This document shows positions 44,745 through 55,159 of a stretch of DNA of 64,000 nucleotides, one piece after another. Position numbers and translations under genes: made by a program. Within the stretch, counting starts at the first letter, position 1, and each line of letters begins with the position of its first letter. Below the pieces are notes generated by a model. That model saw nothing but the letters and a program-made list of their open reading frames with translations. It made no database searches and had not been told where the DNA came from. This DNA comes from Akanthomyces muscarius (Eukaryota > Ascomycota > Sordariomycetes > Hypocreales > Cordycipitaceae), in NCBI RefSeq assembly GCF_028009165.1, contig NW_026611618.1:62001-126000 (forward strand). The letters run 5' to 3'.

Positions 44745-46331
44745 TCAAAACAATGGCTTTGTGCTACTCAAATCATCGATACGTCCAAGAAGTTGCTGGA
44801 GCATCCTGTAGCCACCGGATAAAGAGTAGCCCGGGACTTCGTGACCGGCAAGCTGTATATCATAGAATGTTAGTCCGCGCTCCTTAACGTATACTCCAAT
44901 ATCTCCCTTGGGCCCCTTGGCACCCCCGTTCTTGTTATCGTGGTCTGGAATAAAGAATGGCGTCTTGGGGAAAGAGTGAAAGCCTCGGTGACCGTGCCAT
45001 GTCACATTTTGCAGTGCAAAGAGAGTGCCGTTTGTCTGTAATAGAGCATCAAGGGCTCCAGATCCCACAATCGTATTGTTTGTGCGCTGAATGATGTTTT
45101 GGAGAGTACCGTCGAGAGCAGCTCCAGGAGAGGCGTCACCGTGAGGGAATACGTCCCCGTTGTTTCCTCCGCATTGGTTCCATTTGTCGCCGATGAGAGG
45201 AGCGTGAATTGCCCTCTGTACATCTCGGCGCTGAAAGTACACCTCAGATCCAGGAGGGACGTAGTCACCGACGTTGACACCACCGAGGTGGCTGTAGACT
45301 GTTGGACACTGATCGGAAATGTGATAAACGTTGTAGCAAGGGTTGTTTGACCTCAAAGAGCTGCGAATAATTCCAGAGACATCGCGATCTTCGCCAGGAA
45401 CCTCAGGGAAAGGCTCCTGCGGAGGAGGGAAAGTGAACCACTTTCTTGTGTAGTTTGCCTGTCCGCTCGACTCATAGAGCTGATTGATCTTGGAAATGGT
45501 TTCATCGCTATGGTGAAGCAGATTGGCCCAGTATGTATTGAATGGGACATCGGTAATGGAAAATTGGAGATTGTCATCCCCAATAACAGGGTCGTTGATA
45601 GAGATGCCCTTCAAATTGTAGTACTTGGTGTCATTTTGAAGTAGAAAGCTGTTTGCGATATAGGGGACATAGGCGCCGGCGTACGACTCCCCCGTGAAAT
45701 AGGTCTTGGCGCCTTTGAGCTGATCAAACGTGTCGATAAAGTTCTTCCAGAAGCCGCGAAATTGTGTGGCCAGCTCGATCTCGTCTCGGGCACTCGGGGT
45801 ACCCAAAGAGAAGCCAGTGCCCACGGGCTGTTCGATCCAGATCATGTTCGTAAGCTTGTGCCACGAGTATGGGTTCTTGACTGGGGCGAGGGTGCCATCT
45901 TGCCACAATACTGGCCCGTTCTCAGTGAGAAAACCCGACAGAGAGGAACAGCCTGGGCCACCATTCAGCCAGACAGTGATTTCATCGGTAACAGAGCCGT
46001 CCTCAGAAGGGAAGAACCAAAAGAAAAGATTGTCCTTTTCTCCTTTTTTGCCGGTAATGGGCAAGCTCCCGGCGTATGACTCTCCCACGTCGAAATGGAT
46101 CTCGGGAAGGTTTGCACCATCCACAGCAAATTTCTTTGTTTTGTTGTTCAGGAAACGAGGCTTAGTGCCATTCTGCGGCTGCGCTTCCCTCTTCGTAGAG
46201 GCAGTGTGGTCAGTGGTTTCACCTTGGGGAAGATACTTGGCTATGTGCTTCCTGAACTCGGCGGCTTTGTCGGCAGCCACTCCTCCAGAAAGGGCGGCCG
46301 CTGCCATGGCGACAACTGTGGCGAAACGCAT
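44745..46331 (-). CDS. secreted serine carboxypeptidase (peptidase S10)
   Basis: Single exon, 528 residues. A signal peptide of about 20 residues is followed by a short propeptide ending at a Lys-Arg-Glu-Ala site (residues 48-51), a Kex2 and dipeptidyl-aminopeptidase signature. S10 landmarks are WLNGGPGCSSLSG (oxyanion, about 121-133), IEQPVGTGFS, the nucleophile in GESYAG (Ser 216), and the C-terminal GHEVP with catalytic His. Many NxT/S sites fit secretion. The enzyme removes C-terminal amino acids from peptides in acidic surroundings. Length is normal for the family. The carboxyl-side Asp is not securely placed. An earlier 'VGESYAG' at 82-88 is the family's N-terminal substrate block and not the active site. 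Confidence 0.95.
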   Translation of the reverse strand: MRFATVVAMAAAALSGGVAADKAAEFRKHIAKYLPQGETTDHTASTKREAQPQNGTKPRFLNNKTKKFAVDGANLPEIHFDVGESYAGSLPITGKKGEKDNLFFWFFPSEDGSVTDEITVWLNGGPGCSSLSGFLTENGPVLWQDGTLAPVKNPYSWHKLTNMIWIEQPVGTGFSLGTPSARDEIELATQFRGFWKNFIDTFDQLKGAKTYFTGESYAGAYVPYIANSFLLQNDTKYYNLKGISINDPVIGDDNLQFSITDVPFNTYWANLLHHSDETISKINQLYESSGQANYTRKWFTFPPPQEPFPEVPGEDRDVSGIIRSSLRSNNPCYNVYHISDQCPTVYSHLGGVNVGDYVPPGSEVYFQRRDVQRAIHAPLIGDKWNQCGGNNGDVFPHGDASPGAALDGTLQNIIQRTNNTIVGSGALDALLQTNGTLFALQNVTWHGHRGFHSFPKTPFFIPDHDNKNGGAKGPKGDIGVYVKERGLTFYDIQLAGHEVPGYSLSGGYRMLQQLLGRIDDLSSTKPLF

Positions 46332-47696
46332 CTTTGGTGGAATTTCGTAGAAGATGCTATTACTGGAGATGATGAAGATGTAATCTGGTCACTTGGCGCA
46401 GATGCATTTTATAAGCATTTTCTCTCTGATAAATCCAACTTTTGCCTCTGTACCCAACGGGCACATTACTTCCGAGGTCGTATTGCCTTGAGCCGATTAA
46501 TTTACTCAATGGCCACCGTTGTTGAGGCGTTGTAACCTCGCACCCATTCATTTCATTTTCCCTAGCCTGAAGGGGCAGGTGTGAGCACAGGGAGGGCATC
46601 TCATTGGCGATCGTATAGCTCCAGTAAACAGAAGTCCCGTTCGGTTAGTCATGCCACCAGCGTTCACTACCGTCATAGAACGAGCCCACCAACACTTTGG
46701 GGTTCTGTCTTATTCCGAAAGCCGACCCGTAACTTGCGATAACGATCAGGTGCCCACCTGCCTTGGTAATAAAAAATTAGTTAACCAGCATTAATCGCTC
46801 GTCTTCGGTCTGCCGTCGGCTTTTTCTGGGATATTGTGGCCCACCGAGACTGGCGTCATAGTGGGCATGAAATTGCGCGCATCACGCCCAACCCTTGCGC
46901 GGCTCAAGGCAGCAAGCACATGGGCTCAGGAAAGTGTAGTACTTGAATTCCAACTTCTTTCGAAAGAGCGAATCGGTAACGTAGCTTGTTTGTCTTCGTG
47001 GCAACATTTGTACAGAGCTTCCTAGTTCGTCTTTGTGCGTTGCCACCATGGCGACATGACTGGTGCTGTACTTAACGGTTTATCTGTCACACTGCCTTTG
47101 ACGCGGTACCCATATCGCGAGCTGCGCCGGGATTTTTTTTCGTAATAACTACTACTATGAGTGTTGAACTCCCAGAAACGACGCAAATATGATACTTTTG
47201 TATAAAGTGAGTCAGTGATCGTTGGCATTGGCAGCACCGCCGTCGCTACCCTGCAGACCCCACGAATTATAGTGTCAGGTAAGACTAAATCGAAAAGGGC
47301 AAAATGCGTTGCGGGTGGTTGAGCTACCTGGGGCAGTTTCGCGGCGAGTGCTTGAAAAAAGTGTCGTAGGCCGCGTTAAAACGTCCAGCTCCTACATGGC
47401 AGCTTCGGCAGCAAAATGAAATCCGCATAGCTAGTAAGTTTGAGGTATGCAACCCGGGTCTTATTATGGGAGCCAGGAAACATACGTACAGATAACCATG
47501 AGTTTACGCGACTAAGTAACATTGAAGCAGGACTACGCGGGACAGTGACTTTACAGCCTCCCCAGATTTATGCGCCCGCAGAAGGCTACAACTGTTCCGG
47601 GAGCAACATCTGCCAATGCTGGATATTCAAGTCCACAGCAGGTATATAGAAACAGGTGACTTGATATTTCAAAGCTAACAAATCCTTGGGGCGTCT
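46332..47696. other. intergenic between carboxypeptidase and trehalase
   Basis: Carboxypeptidase promoter on the left, trehalase 3' flank on the right. Nothing else recognised; frames are short and without motifs. Confidence 0.55.
46407..46413 (-). promoter_or_regulatory. TATA box of the carboxypeptidase gene
   Basis: TTATAAAATGC on the minus strand, about 76-82 bp upstream of the ATG at 46331. Confidence 0.55.
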
Positions 47697-50600
47697 TTAA
47701 CCACTGGCCACAATGGCCCACTCCGCGACCGTGGCGCCCGCCCGGCTGCCGCCCTGGTTGCCCTGCACAAACAACGTCGCAAACTTGGTCGCTCTGATTG
47801 CCGTCTTAAATGTAATGTCGGTCGTGTTACTTTGCGGCATGTGCAGGCTAGCAGAGACAAAGTCTTGCTTTCCATATGGGCGCGATATTTGCGCCGTGAA
47901 ATGCTGACTGTTCTCGCTGCTTCGCGCCGCGGCGGCCTCGTCGTGAAACGTCACTGTGAAGCTGTCTGGTGGCGACTGCGCCCAGTCGAATGAGCAGCCG
48001 ATGATCTTCTTCCCTCGGTCGCTGTCGGAGAGTGACACGGTGATGGAACTCAGCTCGGTGGCCGAACCAGGTTGCCACTTGGTCGACCGGGCGCCGTCGA
48101 CAGCGCCTTCAGGGAACTGGCCAGGGACAATGCCTTGATTCGATGTCACCGGCTGGCATTGCGCAATGTTGCCTTGTACAGTTTTCACATGACCGATTTT
48201 CCGATTCGGAATACTAATGGCGCTGCCGTCGATGGGAAGCTCATAGCGTTTGCCGCTCGCTGCGCCAGCGTCGACGTGAATTGGCGCGTGTCTGTATCGC
48301 TGGTCTGCCGTATCGAGCGGCTTGATCTTGGTCGCCCGGGCCAACGTTGTATGGTCATACGTAGAGAATGCCGTAATCGGCCAGCCACGCCAATAAAATA
48401 TTCGGTATTTTAGCTGCGGAATCTGCGGTGGCAAGCTCGGGTCCACGTGCAGCTTGTCGTCTGGAAGATATCGTAATCCCAAGTAGCCGAACAGGGTAAC
48501 TTGATTTGCTCCGCCATGGCCTGTCAAGAACGGGAACCCTGGGTATGTCCCGCCGTTGGCATTTGGATTGTCGTCAATCTGCTCAGACAGCTGATAGAAG
48601 GGACTTCGGGCGTAGGGAGAAAATGAGTATCGTGCGTAGGTGTGCGCCGAGCATCCAGAAGGGGAGACCTGGTTCGCCACAATGGAAAATATTGCCCACG
48701 TCATGGCAGGTCCATCCGCAGACTGCTTAGCAGCATACTGTATCTCAATGTCAATCTCTGTTTCATGTCTCTGTACCACGGAATAAGACGCTCACATAAT
48801 TCAAATCGTTCAAGGAGTCCTCAGGCCCATAGTTGTAAGTGTAATGTAGCGGGTATGTGTCCAACACGACATCGGCTTGCTTGACAACGACATTGTCATC
48901 CATAGTGGTATATTCGAGTGTGATGTTGTTGTCTCTGAGGAACACGATATTGTCTGCCATCTCTGCCCATTTTACATCAGGCACGAGGCCGAACTGCTGC
49001 CTGAACTGGGTGGCATAGCGAAGGGTCTGCGAAATGAGCGGCATGGTGTAGCCGCCAGCATCAACATGATTGGCATACTCGTCAGGATCAGTCATGTCGG
49101 TGAGTGTCCATTTACTTCCATTTGGCTGCAGGATGCTAGCAAACCCTGTTGCGATTGAGTCAAACACTGGAAAATAAGAGTTCATGAAATTTGCATCGTC
49201 ACCAGAGGCGACCCATTGATTAATTAGGGCCAGTCCAATGTCGCCGTTGATGTGGTATTCGTAGTCCCAGCAAGCTCCCGTGCCCGTACAGTTTCCAAAA
49301 CGGCCACTGGTCCAGGAATACAAAGCTGCATCTTTAGGCATAGCGATTCCGCTCTTGGAGGTGCCGCCCCCCATCTGTGCATTCAGTTTCGCTTGCTCAT
49401 AGTGAGCTACTCGGTAACTCGCGATAGTCCTGGCGGCGGCGGGAAACGCGGCTAGGAGGCCAGGCTGCATCCACGTCTCGGCGTCCCAGAATATCATGCC
49501 AGCATACGTCTCGGAGCCAAGTCCACCCACGGAAATGCTATTTTGGTTGAGAGGGCTACCCGACGATTTGACAATGGCATTCTCCCCAACGGTATTCTGA
49601 AGGAGGTAGAATGGGTTTACAACGGCCATAATCGAGTCGTCTATGATGGCCGGATCGTCGGGAAGAGCGCCGTTGTCAAGACGAAAGTCATCGACAAATT
49701 GATCAGGCATCACATCAGCCCATTCCGAAACGTGGGACCGAAGAGCGCTGTCGAAGCCTTGTTTGACAGCCTGCTGAGCGGCGGTTTTCGCCCGATCTTT
49801 CGGGTTCTCGAAGGCGTCTGTCGATGCAATCCCGACATATTTTGTAACTTCCACACGTTTATTGCCTGTCAGATCGAGGCTGTACTTGCCGCCAATGCTA
49901 GAATCGCTATTCTGAAGATATGGCTCCTCTTGGGTAAGCCGTGCTGAGCTAACGTTGCGACTGGGGTCGAAGCTAAGTGTTGCAAACACGTAAGCCGTGG
50001 TATCGGGAAGCCCGAGAGGGTGGACGGCCGAGTAAATAAAATCACTTTCGGAACCAGTCTCGACAAACGTCGATCGAACAGCGCAAGCGCCTTCAAGAAC
50101 GTTGACGATGCTCGCGCTCACGTCTACAGACGGTTCGACGAGCATGCGCACCACACCGACGTTGATGTCCAATTTGTGAGCAAACGCCTGGAACTGGACC
50201 TTGAACCTAGCCAATTGGTTTTTAGGTGACCATGTATAATTCCACGATAACACGCCGGCCTTGTAGTCAAACGTCGTGGTATAATCGGAAATCGTCGCGC
50301 CGTCTACACCCGCGTCGAGATATGTGCCATTCCCAAGGTCAAGAATAATGCCACCCCAATGCGGAATGCCCGAAATAAAGCTTTCTCCGCCGTCTTGCAC
50401 ATTCCAGAATCCAGAAACGCCGGCAAACGCCTGTCGACGAGAAAACAGCGGCCATCCATTGGAGTTGTCGCCGTTCACGGGCACATCCACCTCGAAGAAC
50501 GGGCCAGCACCGGCCGAGTTGAGTCCTATATAGCCGTTGGCCACGGAGCCGCGGGATTGGTAGTGCCCTTGGTCGAACACGGAGCTCGTCAGACGCCAGT

Positions 50601-50852
50601 TGTGCAGGTCCCAAGACACCCCAGGGAAAGCAGTATTGTAGACAGACGCGCTGCTCGAATCGCCGTCCCGAATCTCGGGCGAGCTTGAGGGTCCGACATT
50701 GTATTGCCGCAAGGTTTGATCAATTCTCGCTGCTGAAGAGAAAAGGCTTCCCAGCAGCGCAAAGACCGCGGCCGATCTAGCTCTCTACTAGCTATAAGTG
50801 TTTTGCCTACATGCTTTTTCACTTCTTGATGTTTACGTACCAGGACGACCAT
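47697..50852 (-). CDS. ATH1: acid trehalase, glycoside hydrolase family 65
   Basis: Modelled as three exons, 50852-50841, 50784-48796 and 48737-47697, giving 1013 residues. Exon 1 is only 12 nt (Met-Val-Val-Leu). It is inferred because the main frame, which begins with a secretory-type segment (ARSAAVFALLGSLFSSAA), meets a stop before any ATG. A GTACGT donor and TAGTAG acceptor place an in-phase 56-bp intron there. Intron 2 (58 bp, GTGAGC to ATACAG) joins SLNDLNY to YAAKQSADGPAMT, a family-typical run. GH65 features: N-terminal beta-sandwich with VSWDLHNWRLTSSVFDQGHY, FWDAETWMQP and the catalytic-acid segment WDYEYHINGDIG. The C-terminal part carries a discoidin-like beta domain. It hydrolyses extracellular or vacuolar trehalose to glucose. 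The body is certain; the microexon start is less so. Confidence 0.88.
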
Positions 50853-51906
50853 GAGGGGCAGGTATATTACAGCATCTGACGTAAAAGAAGTAATGTTTAA
50901 ACTGGGTTCTTCATGCGCTATATAATGTCCTCCGTGCACAATACATTTTTCCTGTTCTGCAACTGCGTCAGTCCAGAAAAGATCTATTGTGTGGCGCCAC
51001 TCATCTACCAGCGGGGCAAGTAGACGATGTCACCCTCGCAAGTCGCAAAAACGAATAGCAAATGGCCTCAAAAGTCAAACATAAGTGCGAGTGCAGCTGG
51101 CTTCAGAGCCTAAGTTATGGCTTGACTAGTCCTAGAGGCCTCGATTGGCTTGATCGAAGTGATCATATGACGCCTCTCACCATAACTCCCGTCTCTTCCA
51201 TATTGCCAACCACTTTGTCCATGTTTCTCTTGCTTTTTCCTTCGCTATTGCTCGCCCCGCAAGTAGTATTTCACCGACCGGGGCCACGAAACAAAGAAGA
51301 ATGCGGGGAGCGCTAACTTTTTCAGCGTCGCTCACTGTCGATCGCCCCCAGGACAGCGAGAATGGGATCAGTAGCCCATGTCGGCTGGTCTGCTGCAGCT
51401 GCATGAAGTCACATGGCGCGAATGCTTTCAAAGCCAGGAAGGAACAAATGCGACATTGAAGTTTCTGTGTCAGTACATGACCGAGGACAGCTGCCATGTG
51501 TCCCAAATCAACGCTGTAAAGCTGCCGTCGTGCAGCGGCGGAGCAAAGTGGCGCAGTACATCACCAAGCACCATGGTTCAATGGTTCACCAGCTCCTGCT
51601 ACATTTACCCGTGTCTGTCACATGGACACACATTTACCGGCTACACCGTCGTTTGGACTGGGGCACTTTGGCACTTGTTTTATTTCTTCATTAATATTCA
51701 GCAGTGGTGCCACGTGCCTTGATCTACTTTCCTAAAGGTCAGTCCACGCTGACCTAATTTATCTAGGCTTCCCGGTCGCAACAAAAAAGTGTCTGAGGCT
51801 ACATGCATGTAAATGTAGTAATCGCTGGAACTACACGAGACATCCTTGCACTTACGAGATCGTTCATTTCATCACAACCAACTCTTTCTCTCGAGATCAT
51901 CAGGCG
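50853..51906. other. intergenic between trehalase and arrestin-like gene
   Basis: Trehalase promoter and arrestin-like 3' flank. Overlapping frames around 51,177-51,722 on both strands have no recognisable domains. Confidence 0.55.
50918..50925 (-). promoter_or_regulatory. TATA box candidate of the trehalase gene
   Basis: TTATATAG on the minus strand, about 66-73 bp upstream of the proposed ATG at 50852. Its position supports that start over a downstream one. Confidence 0.5.
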
Positions 51907-53340
51907 TTAAGCCTTCCCTTCCACCACCTCTGGCTTTGGCCCTGGCTTGTAATCGGGCGGACGGTCATCTTTTGTAGTCTCTTGCATCGCCTCAGTAAAC
52001 GATGGCGGCGCCGGCCCGGCCTCGTTTTGAGCGGCGCTACTGGGCCTAGGCTGCAATTTTAGGGAGGCCGCAGGAGAAGGCATGATTCGAGTGTCGAATC
52101 TGAACGTATCAGAGTGCTCCTTGCCACAAACTGTGACGCTAATGGTAACCTTCAGAGCGTGTGTGACCTTCATATTGTAGGTCGTAAAGCTTGGTGTGAT
52201 TGGCGGTACGTACCAGTTGGCCGCCAGCCTCCCGTTGCCGCTGCAAAAGCCCAATTCAGATAGACGTATATCAAAAAAGGGCCCAAGATCAATGCGCTCG
52301 CCATCAGGGTTAATGTCAACGACCATGGGAGTGGGCAGCGAGTTCAAAGCCCTGCCAAAATGGAGGTCAACGGTATCGGACATGCTTCTTTCACGTGGAC
52401 CACCGAAAAAGTGCTCACCCGCACGAATGACAGTGTATTTCTTTAGGTGTATTGTGATGTGGTTGATGGTCGCCTTCTGCGTTATTTTGCGTACGTCGTC
52501 GCTGGTACCGGATGCGGTAGGCGATAAACGCAGAGTCAGCGGGATGCTCTCATGCGCCTGCAGTTGCATTGCAACAGGAAGGCCCATGTGTATTGAGTAT
52601 GAGAGCGTCGGGACGCTGGATGCGTGGAAGAACTGCTTGCTCTTTTGTTTGAGTGTAAGTTCGACTTGATCCATTTCGGGAATAAGCTTGTAGGACGTGA
52701 TGGAATGCGGCGGCGAGGAACATGTTTTGACCATCCTGGGTGCAGGCTCGAGCGTCCGTGGTGCTCCTAAAAGAATAGGCTGGGTCGAATGGGCCGGGGT
52801 GACGGCCTTGTTGTTTGTTCCCGGACCAGGTGTGAGCTGTGCTTCGAGCCAGTATTCTACATAGCCTTCATTATGGTGATGATATGATGCATATGAGGGA
52901 GGCAGTAGCTGTGTAGTGACTGAGGCGACATCTGTGGGGAGAAAGCTGTTCGGATCGGCTTCACGCGAAAGCTGCCTGGAAGGGTGCGTAGGTATTGTTA
53001 CGGCAAAGGGGAACTCGGTCGCATCGGCTTGTTCGGCGGCCACATGTAGCGGTCCTGAGTGTATGACCTGAGATGTCTCAGGGGCGTGATAGCCAAAGAA
53101 GTTGTAGCGGCTGCGATACGTTTCGTGCCGTGAGCCGCCATTGCCGGTACTTCTAGTTTCAACAATCTTGGTTTTGGCACGGCCGAGAAGTCGGATTGTG
53201 ACTCGACAGTCGGGGACAACGATGTGCTGGCGACGCACAACTTTGCCAATGATAGTATCACCCGCTTGGAAAACGCGCTTGCTCGAGCCAGCGAGGGCGA
53301 TGCTGAGAGCCGGCGATCCTTCCGATCTGGCGGAAGGCAT
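51907..53340 (-). CDS. arrestin-like trafficking adaptor with PPDY motif
   Basis: Single exon, 477 residues, ATG at 53340. The N-terminal arrestin fold begins with LSIALAGSSKRVFQAGDTIIGKV and a beta-strand RVTIRLLGRAKTKI. The central part ('YVEYWLEAQLTPGPG', then LSYSIHMGLPVAMQL) fits the second arrestin lobe. The C-terminal tail is disordered, with PPSFTEA and a PPDY motif at residues 461-464, a PPxY ligand for WW domains of Rsp5/Nedd4-type ubiquitin ligases. Such alpha-arrestins recruit the ligase to plasma-membrane transporters and drive their endocytosis. Specific cargo cannot be read. A coupling to the nearby MFS transporter is not implied by position alone. Confidence 0.88.
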   Translation of the reverse strand: MPSARSEGSPALSIALAGSSKRVFQAGDTIIGKVVRRQHIVVPDCRVTIRLLGRAKTKIVETRSTGNGGSRHETYRSRYNFFGYHAPETSQVIHSGPLHVAAEQADATEFPFAVTIPTHPSRQLSREADPNSFLPTDVASVTTQLLPPSYASYHHHNEGYVEYWLEAQLTPGPGTNNKAVTPAHSTQPILLGAPRTLEPAPRMVKTCSSPPHSITSYKLIPEMDQVELTLKQKSKQFFHASSVPTLSYSIHMGLPVAMQLQAHESIPLTLRLSPTASGTSDDVRKITQKATINHITIHLKKYTVIRAGEHFFGGPRERSMSDTVDLHFGRALNSLPTPMVVDINPDGERIDLGPFFDIRLSELGFCSGNGRLAANWYVPPITPSFTTYNMKVTHALKVTISVTVCGKEHSDTFRFDTRIMPSPAASLKLQPRPSSAAQNEAGPAPPSFTEAMQETTKDDRPPDYKPGPKPEVVEGKA

Positions 53341-53954
53341 GGCGGTGGGCGAATTGTCGACGCAGTAACGGCCGTGGTTCGGTATCGCGAGTGCTTAGCG
53401 TTACGGGATGGGGAGAAAGTGAGCGAGTCTGGCTGGGTGCTACTGAGTGTTGCTTAAAACATTAAAATGCCTTTCACAGGCAGCCTTTTGGCCCTTTCCA
53501 TGGAGCATGTCGCGACAGAAATCCAGTACGCGAGGCTTACAAGTGACGTAGATAGCGTGCAGCCGTGTGGGCTGCGCGGGTCGAGGCTAAACCTAGTGAG
53601 GTTGTCACCGAAGGATCATTCTTACCAGACCATGCTCCGTCCCCCGTCCGTAGCTCTGTCGCCAAGTCGCCCAGCCGCTGTCACAGCGGCGGCGTGTCAG
53701 GCTTGCATGACGGAATTTGCGGTCGCCAACGGCGGGCCGATATGATGGCCAGCAAATGAGAAGAAATTAAAAACAGCGCAAAAGAGATGATGATGGCGAT
53801 GATGATCTTGTTTGTTGCGGAACATGAATTGCAAGGTTATGTTGTTCAGAGCAAGCTGGTGTTGTGTGATGAAGGGGGAGAGGGTTGGCCGTGTTGCGTG
53901 AGAAATGTTTGCCGCTGAAAATCGCCATCAAAGCCGTAACTAACCTTAGTGCCT

Positions 53955-54135
53955 ACCTACCTAGGTGGCACGGGTGGGTGCTAGGTACCTACAGTGGGCT
54001 GAAGGTAATTCCGGCGAACTGCCACCAAATCGCCATAAATTAGCGCTCGGAATTACCTGGAGGCACTGTATGTGGGTAAGGGCCTAGGGAGGTACACATC
54101 TAGGTAACTACATAGGTACCTAGTCAGGTACGGTA
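53955..54135. repeat. TAGGTACC/CCTAGGTA motif cluster around the MITE
   Basis: Copies of CCTACCTACCTAGGTGGC, CTAGGTACCTA, CTAGGTAACTA and TAGGTACCTAG flank both sides of the MITE. Same vocabulary as the cluster at 11,340-11,450. Confidence 0.65.
53990..54070 (-). mobile_element. 81-bp MITE, copy 2, inverted relative to copy 1
   Basis: Reverse complement begins TACAGTGCCTCCAGGTAATT and follows copy 1 almost base for base, with a handful of substitutions and one or two single-base gaps. Ends are TA on both sides, in keeping with a TA target duplication. Confidence 0.75.
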
Positions 54136-55159
54136 GTTTGAGTTAGCTACTTACAGGGCTTTGAGGTAACTGCCTTGCTGCCTACAGTCCACTGTGTCAC
54201 CTGGAACTTAAACAGGCGAGTCTGCCCTAAAGAGCCCAATATAGCGCGGGGAAGCTACTTGTAGTGCTCTCCGAATCCGGATCTAGCCGCCGCGGTTTGT
54301 GCACAGGCCGCGGTCGACGCGACGGAGAAAAAGTCCTCGATCGGCACGTTACTGCTTTCCATTAATCGCAGCTCTGACAAAGATGACCGATCTCCAGCAA
54401 CCAAGACGCTGTGTACCGGAGCGTTGTGGCAGCGGGCTGTCTCGTAGTCAAAACTCTCCCAGCTGAGCGAGTCCGCGCACTTAGTCGCGTATGTATCGGT
54501 TCCTGGAGAATCAAGCGGCAGTTGTCTCTCCTTATGCCAAATCTATTCTCATTACTCCTGCGCCGGTAGTACTGTCGAGAGCGATCCAAGAAAGGCGTCT
54601 ACCTACACCTGCAAATGTGAGGCATGGATTGTGGCCAGGCCGCTGCATCCCAAACGTGGCAACGTCGTCTGACCAGGTGTGGCGCAAACAAGCGTTGGCC
54701 CATCTGAAAGCCATAAAAAAGCTTGCTGGCGCAGTGCCGATACCTGACTCTGTTCGAGGATCCTTAATCTGCCGCCGGGCCACCAACCAACCACACTAAA
54801 TCTCTACAGCCACACAACTCAGCTGCCCACCCACCAGCCTTGCGTCTGTAATGTCTCGGAACAGAGCGTTGCTCTCCTCACGATCATGTAGTATATGCCG
54901 GCTAAATGATATTCCGCTCGTCACTGGATTCTGGTCTCCTATTGTATAGTGGTGGTCAGATTCGATCACGGGCTGCGGTCCACTCGGTGTGCGGCGGCCC
55001 GGCTCATCTATCAGGCTGCATATATAGCTGAAGCTGAAGCCAGAGGAAGGCCATTTCAATCTCACCAAAGCTTCCATTTTATACCAACAAGGCTGGATTT
55101 TCTCCGAAACTGCCAAGAATTTGTGTCGCACGAGCTCGAATCCGTTGTAGCGCGTTGCC

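Larger units (their letters stand above)
53341..55159. other. intergenic with MITE and TAGGTACC cluster, no supported gene
   Basis: 1.8 kb between the arrestin-like gene and the MFS gene. It contains a GAT-rich microsatellite near 53,786-53,805, the MITE copy at 53990-54070 and flanking CCTAGGTA motifs. Plus- and minus-strand frames at 54,362-55,161 overlap one another and have no family features. Confidence 0.55.

Noticed and set aside
46065..46100. A second GESYAG motif in the carboxypeptidase suggesting a duplicated active site
   Set aside because: The first copy (residues 83-88) lies in the N-terminal substrate block where S10 enzymes commonly read xxSYAG; only the copy at Ser 216 is in the nucleophile context.
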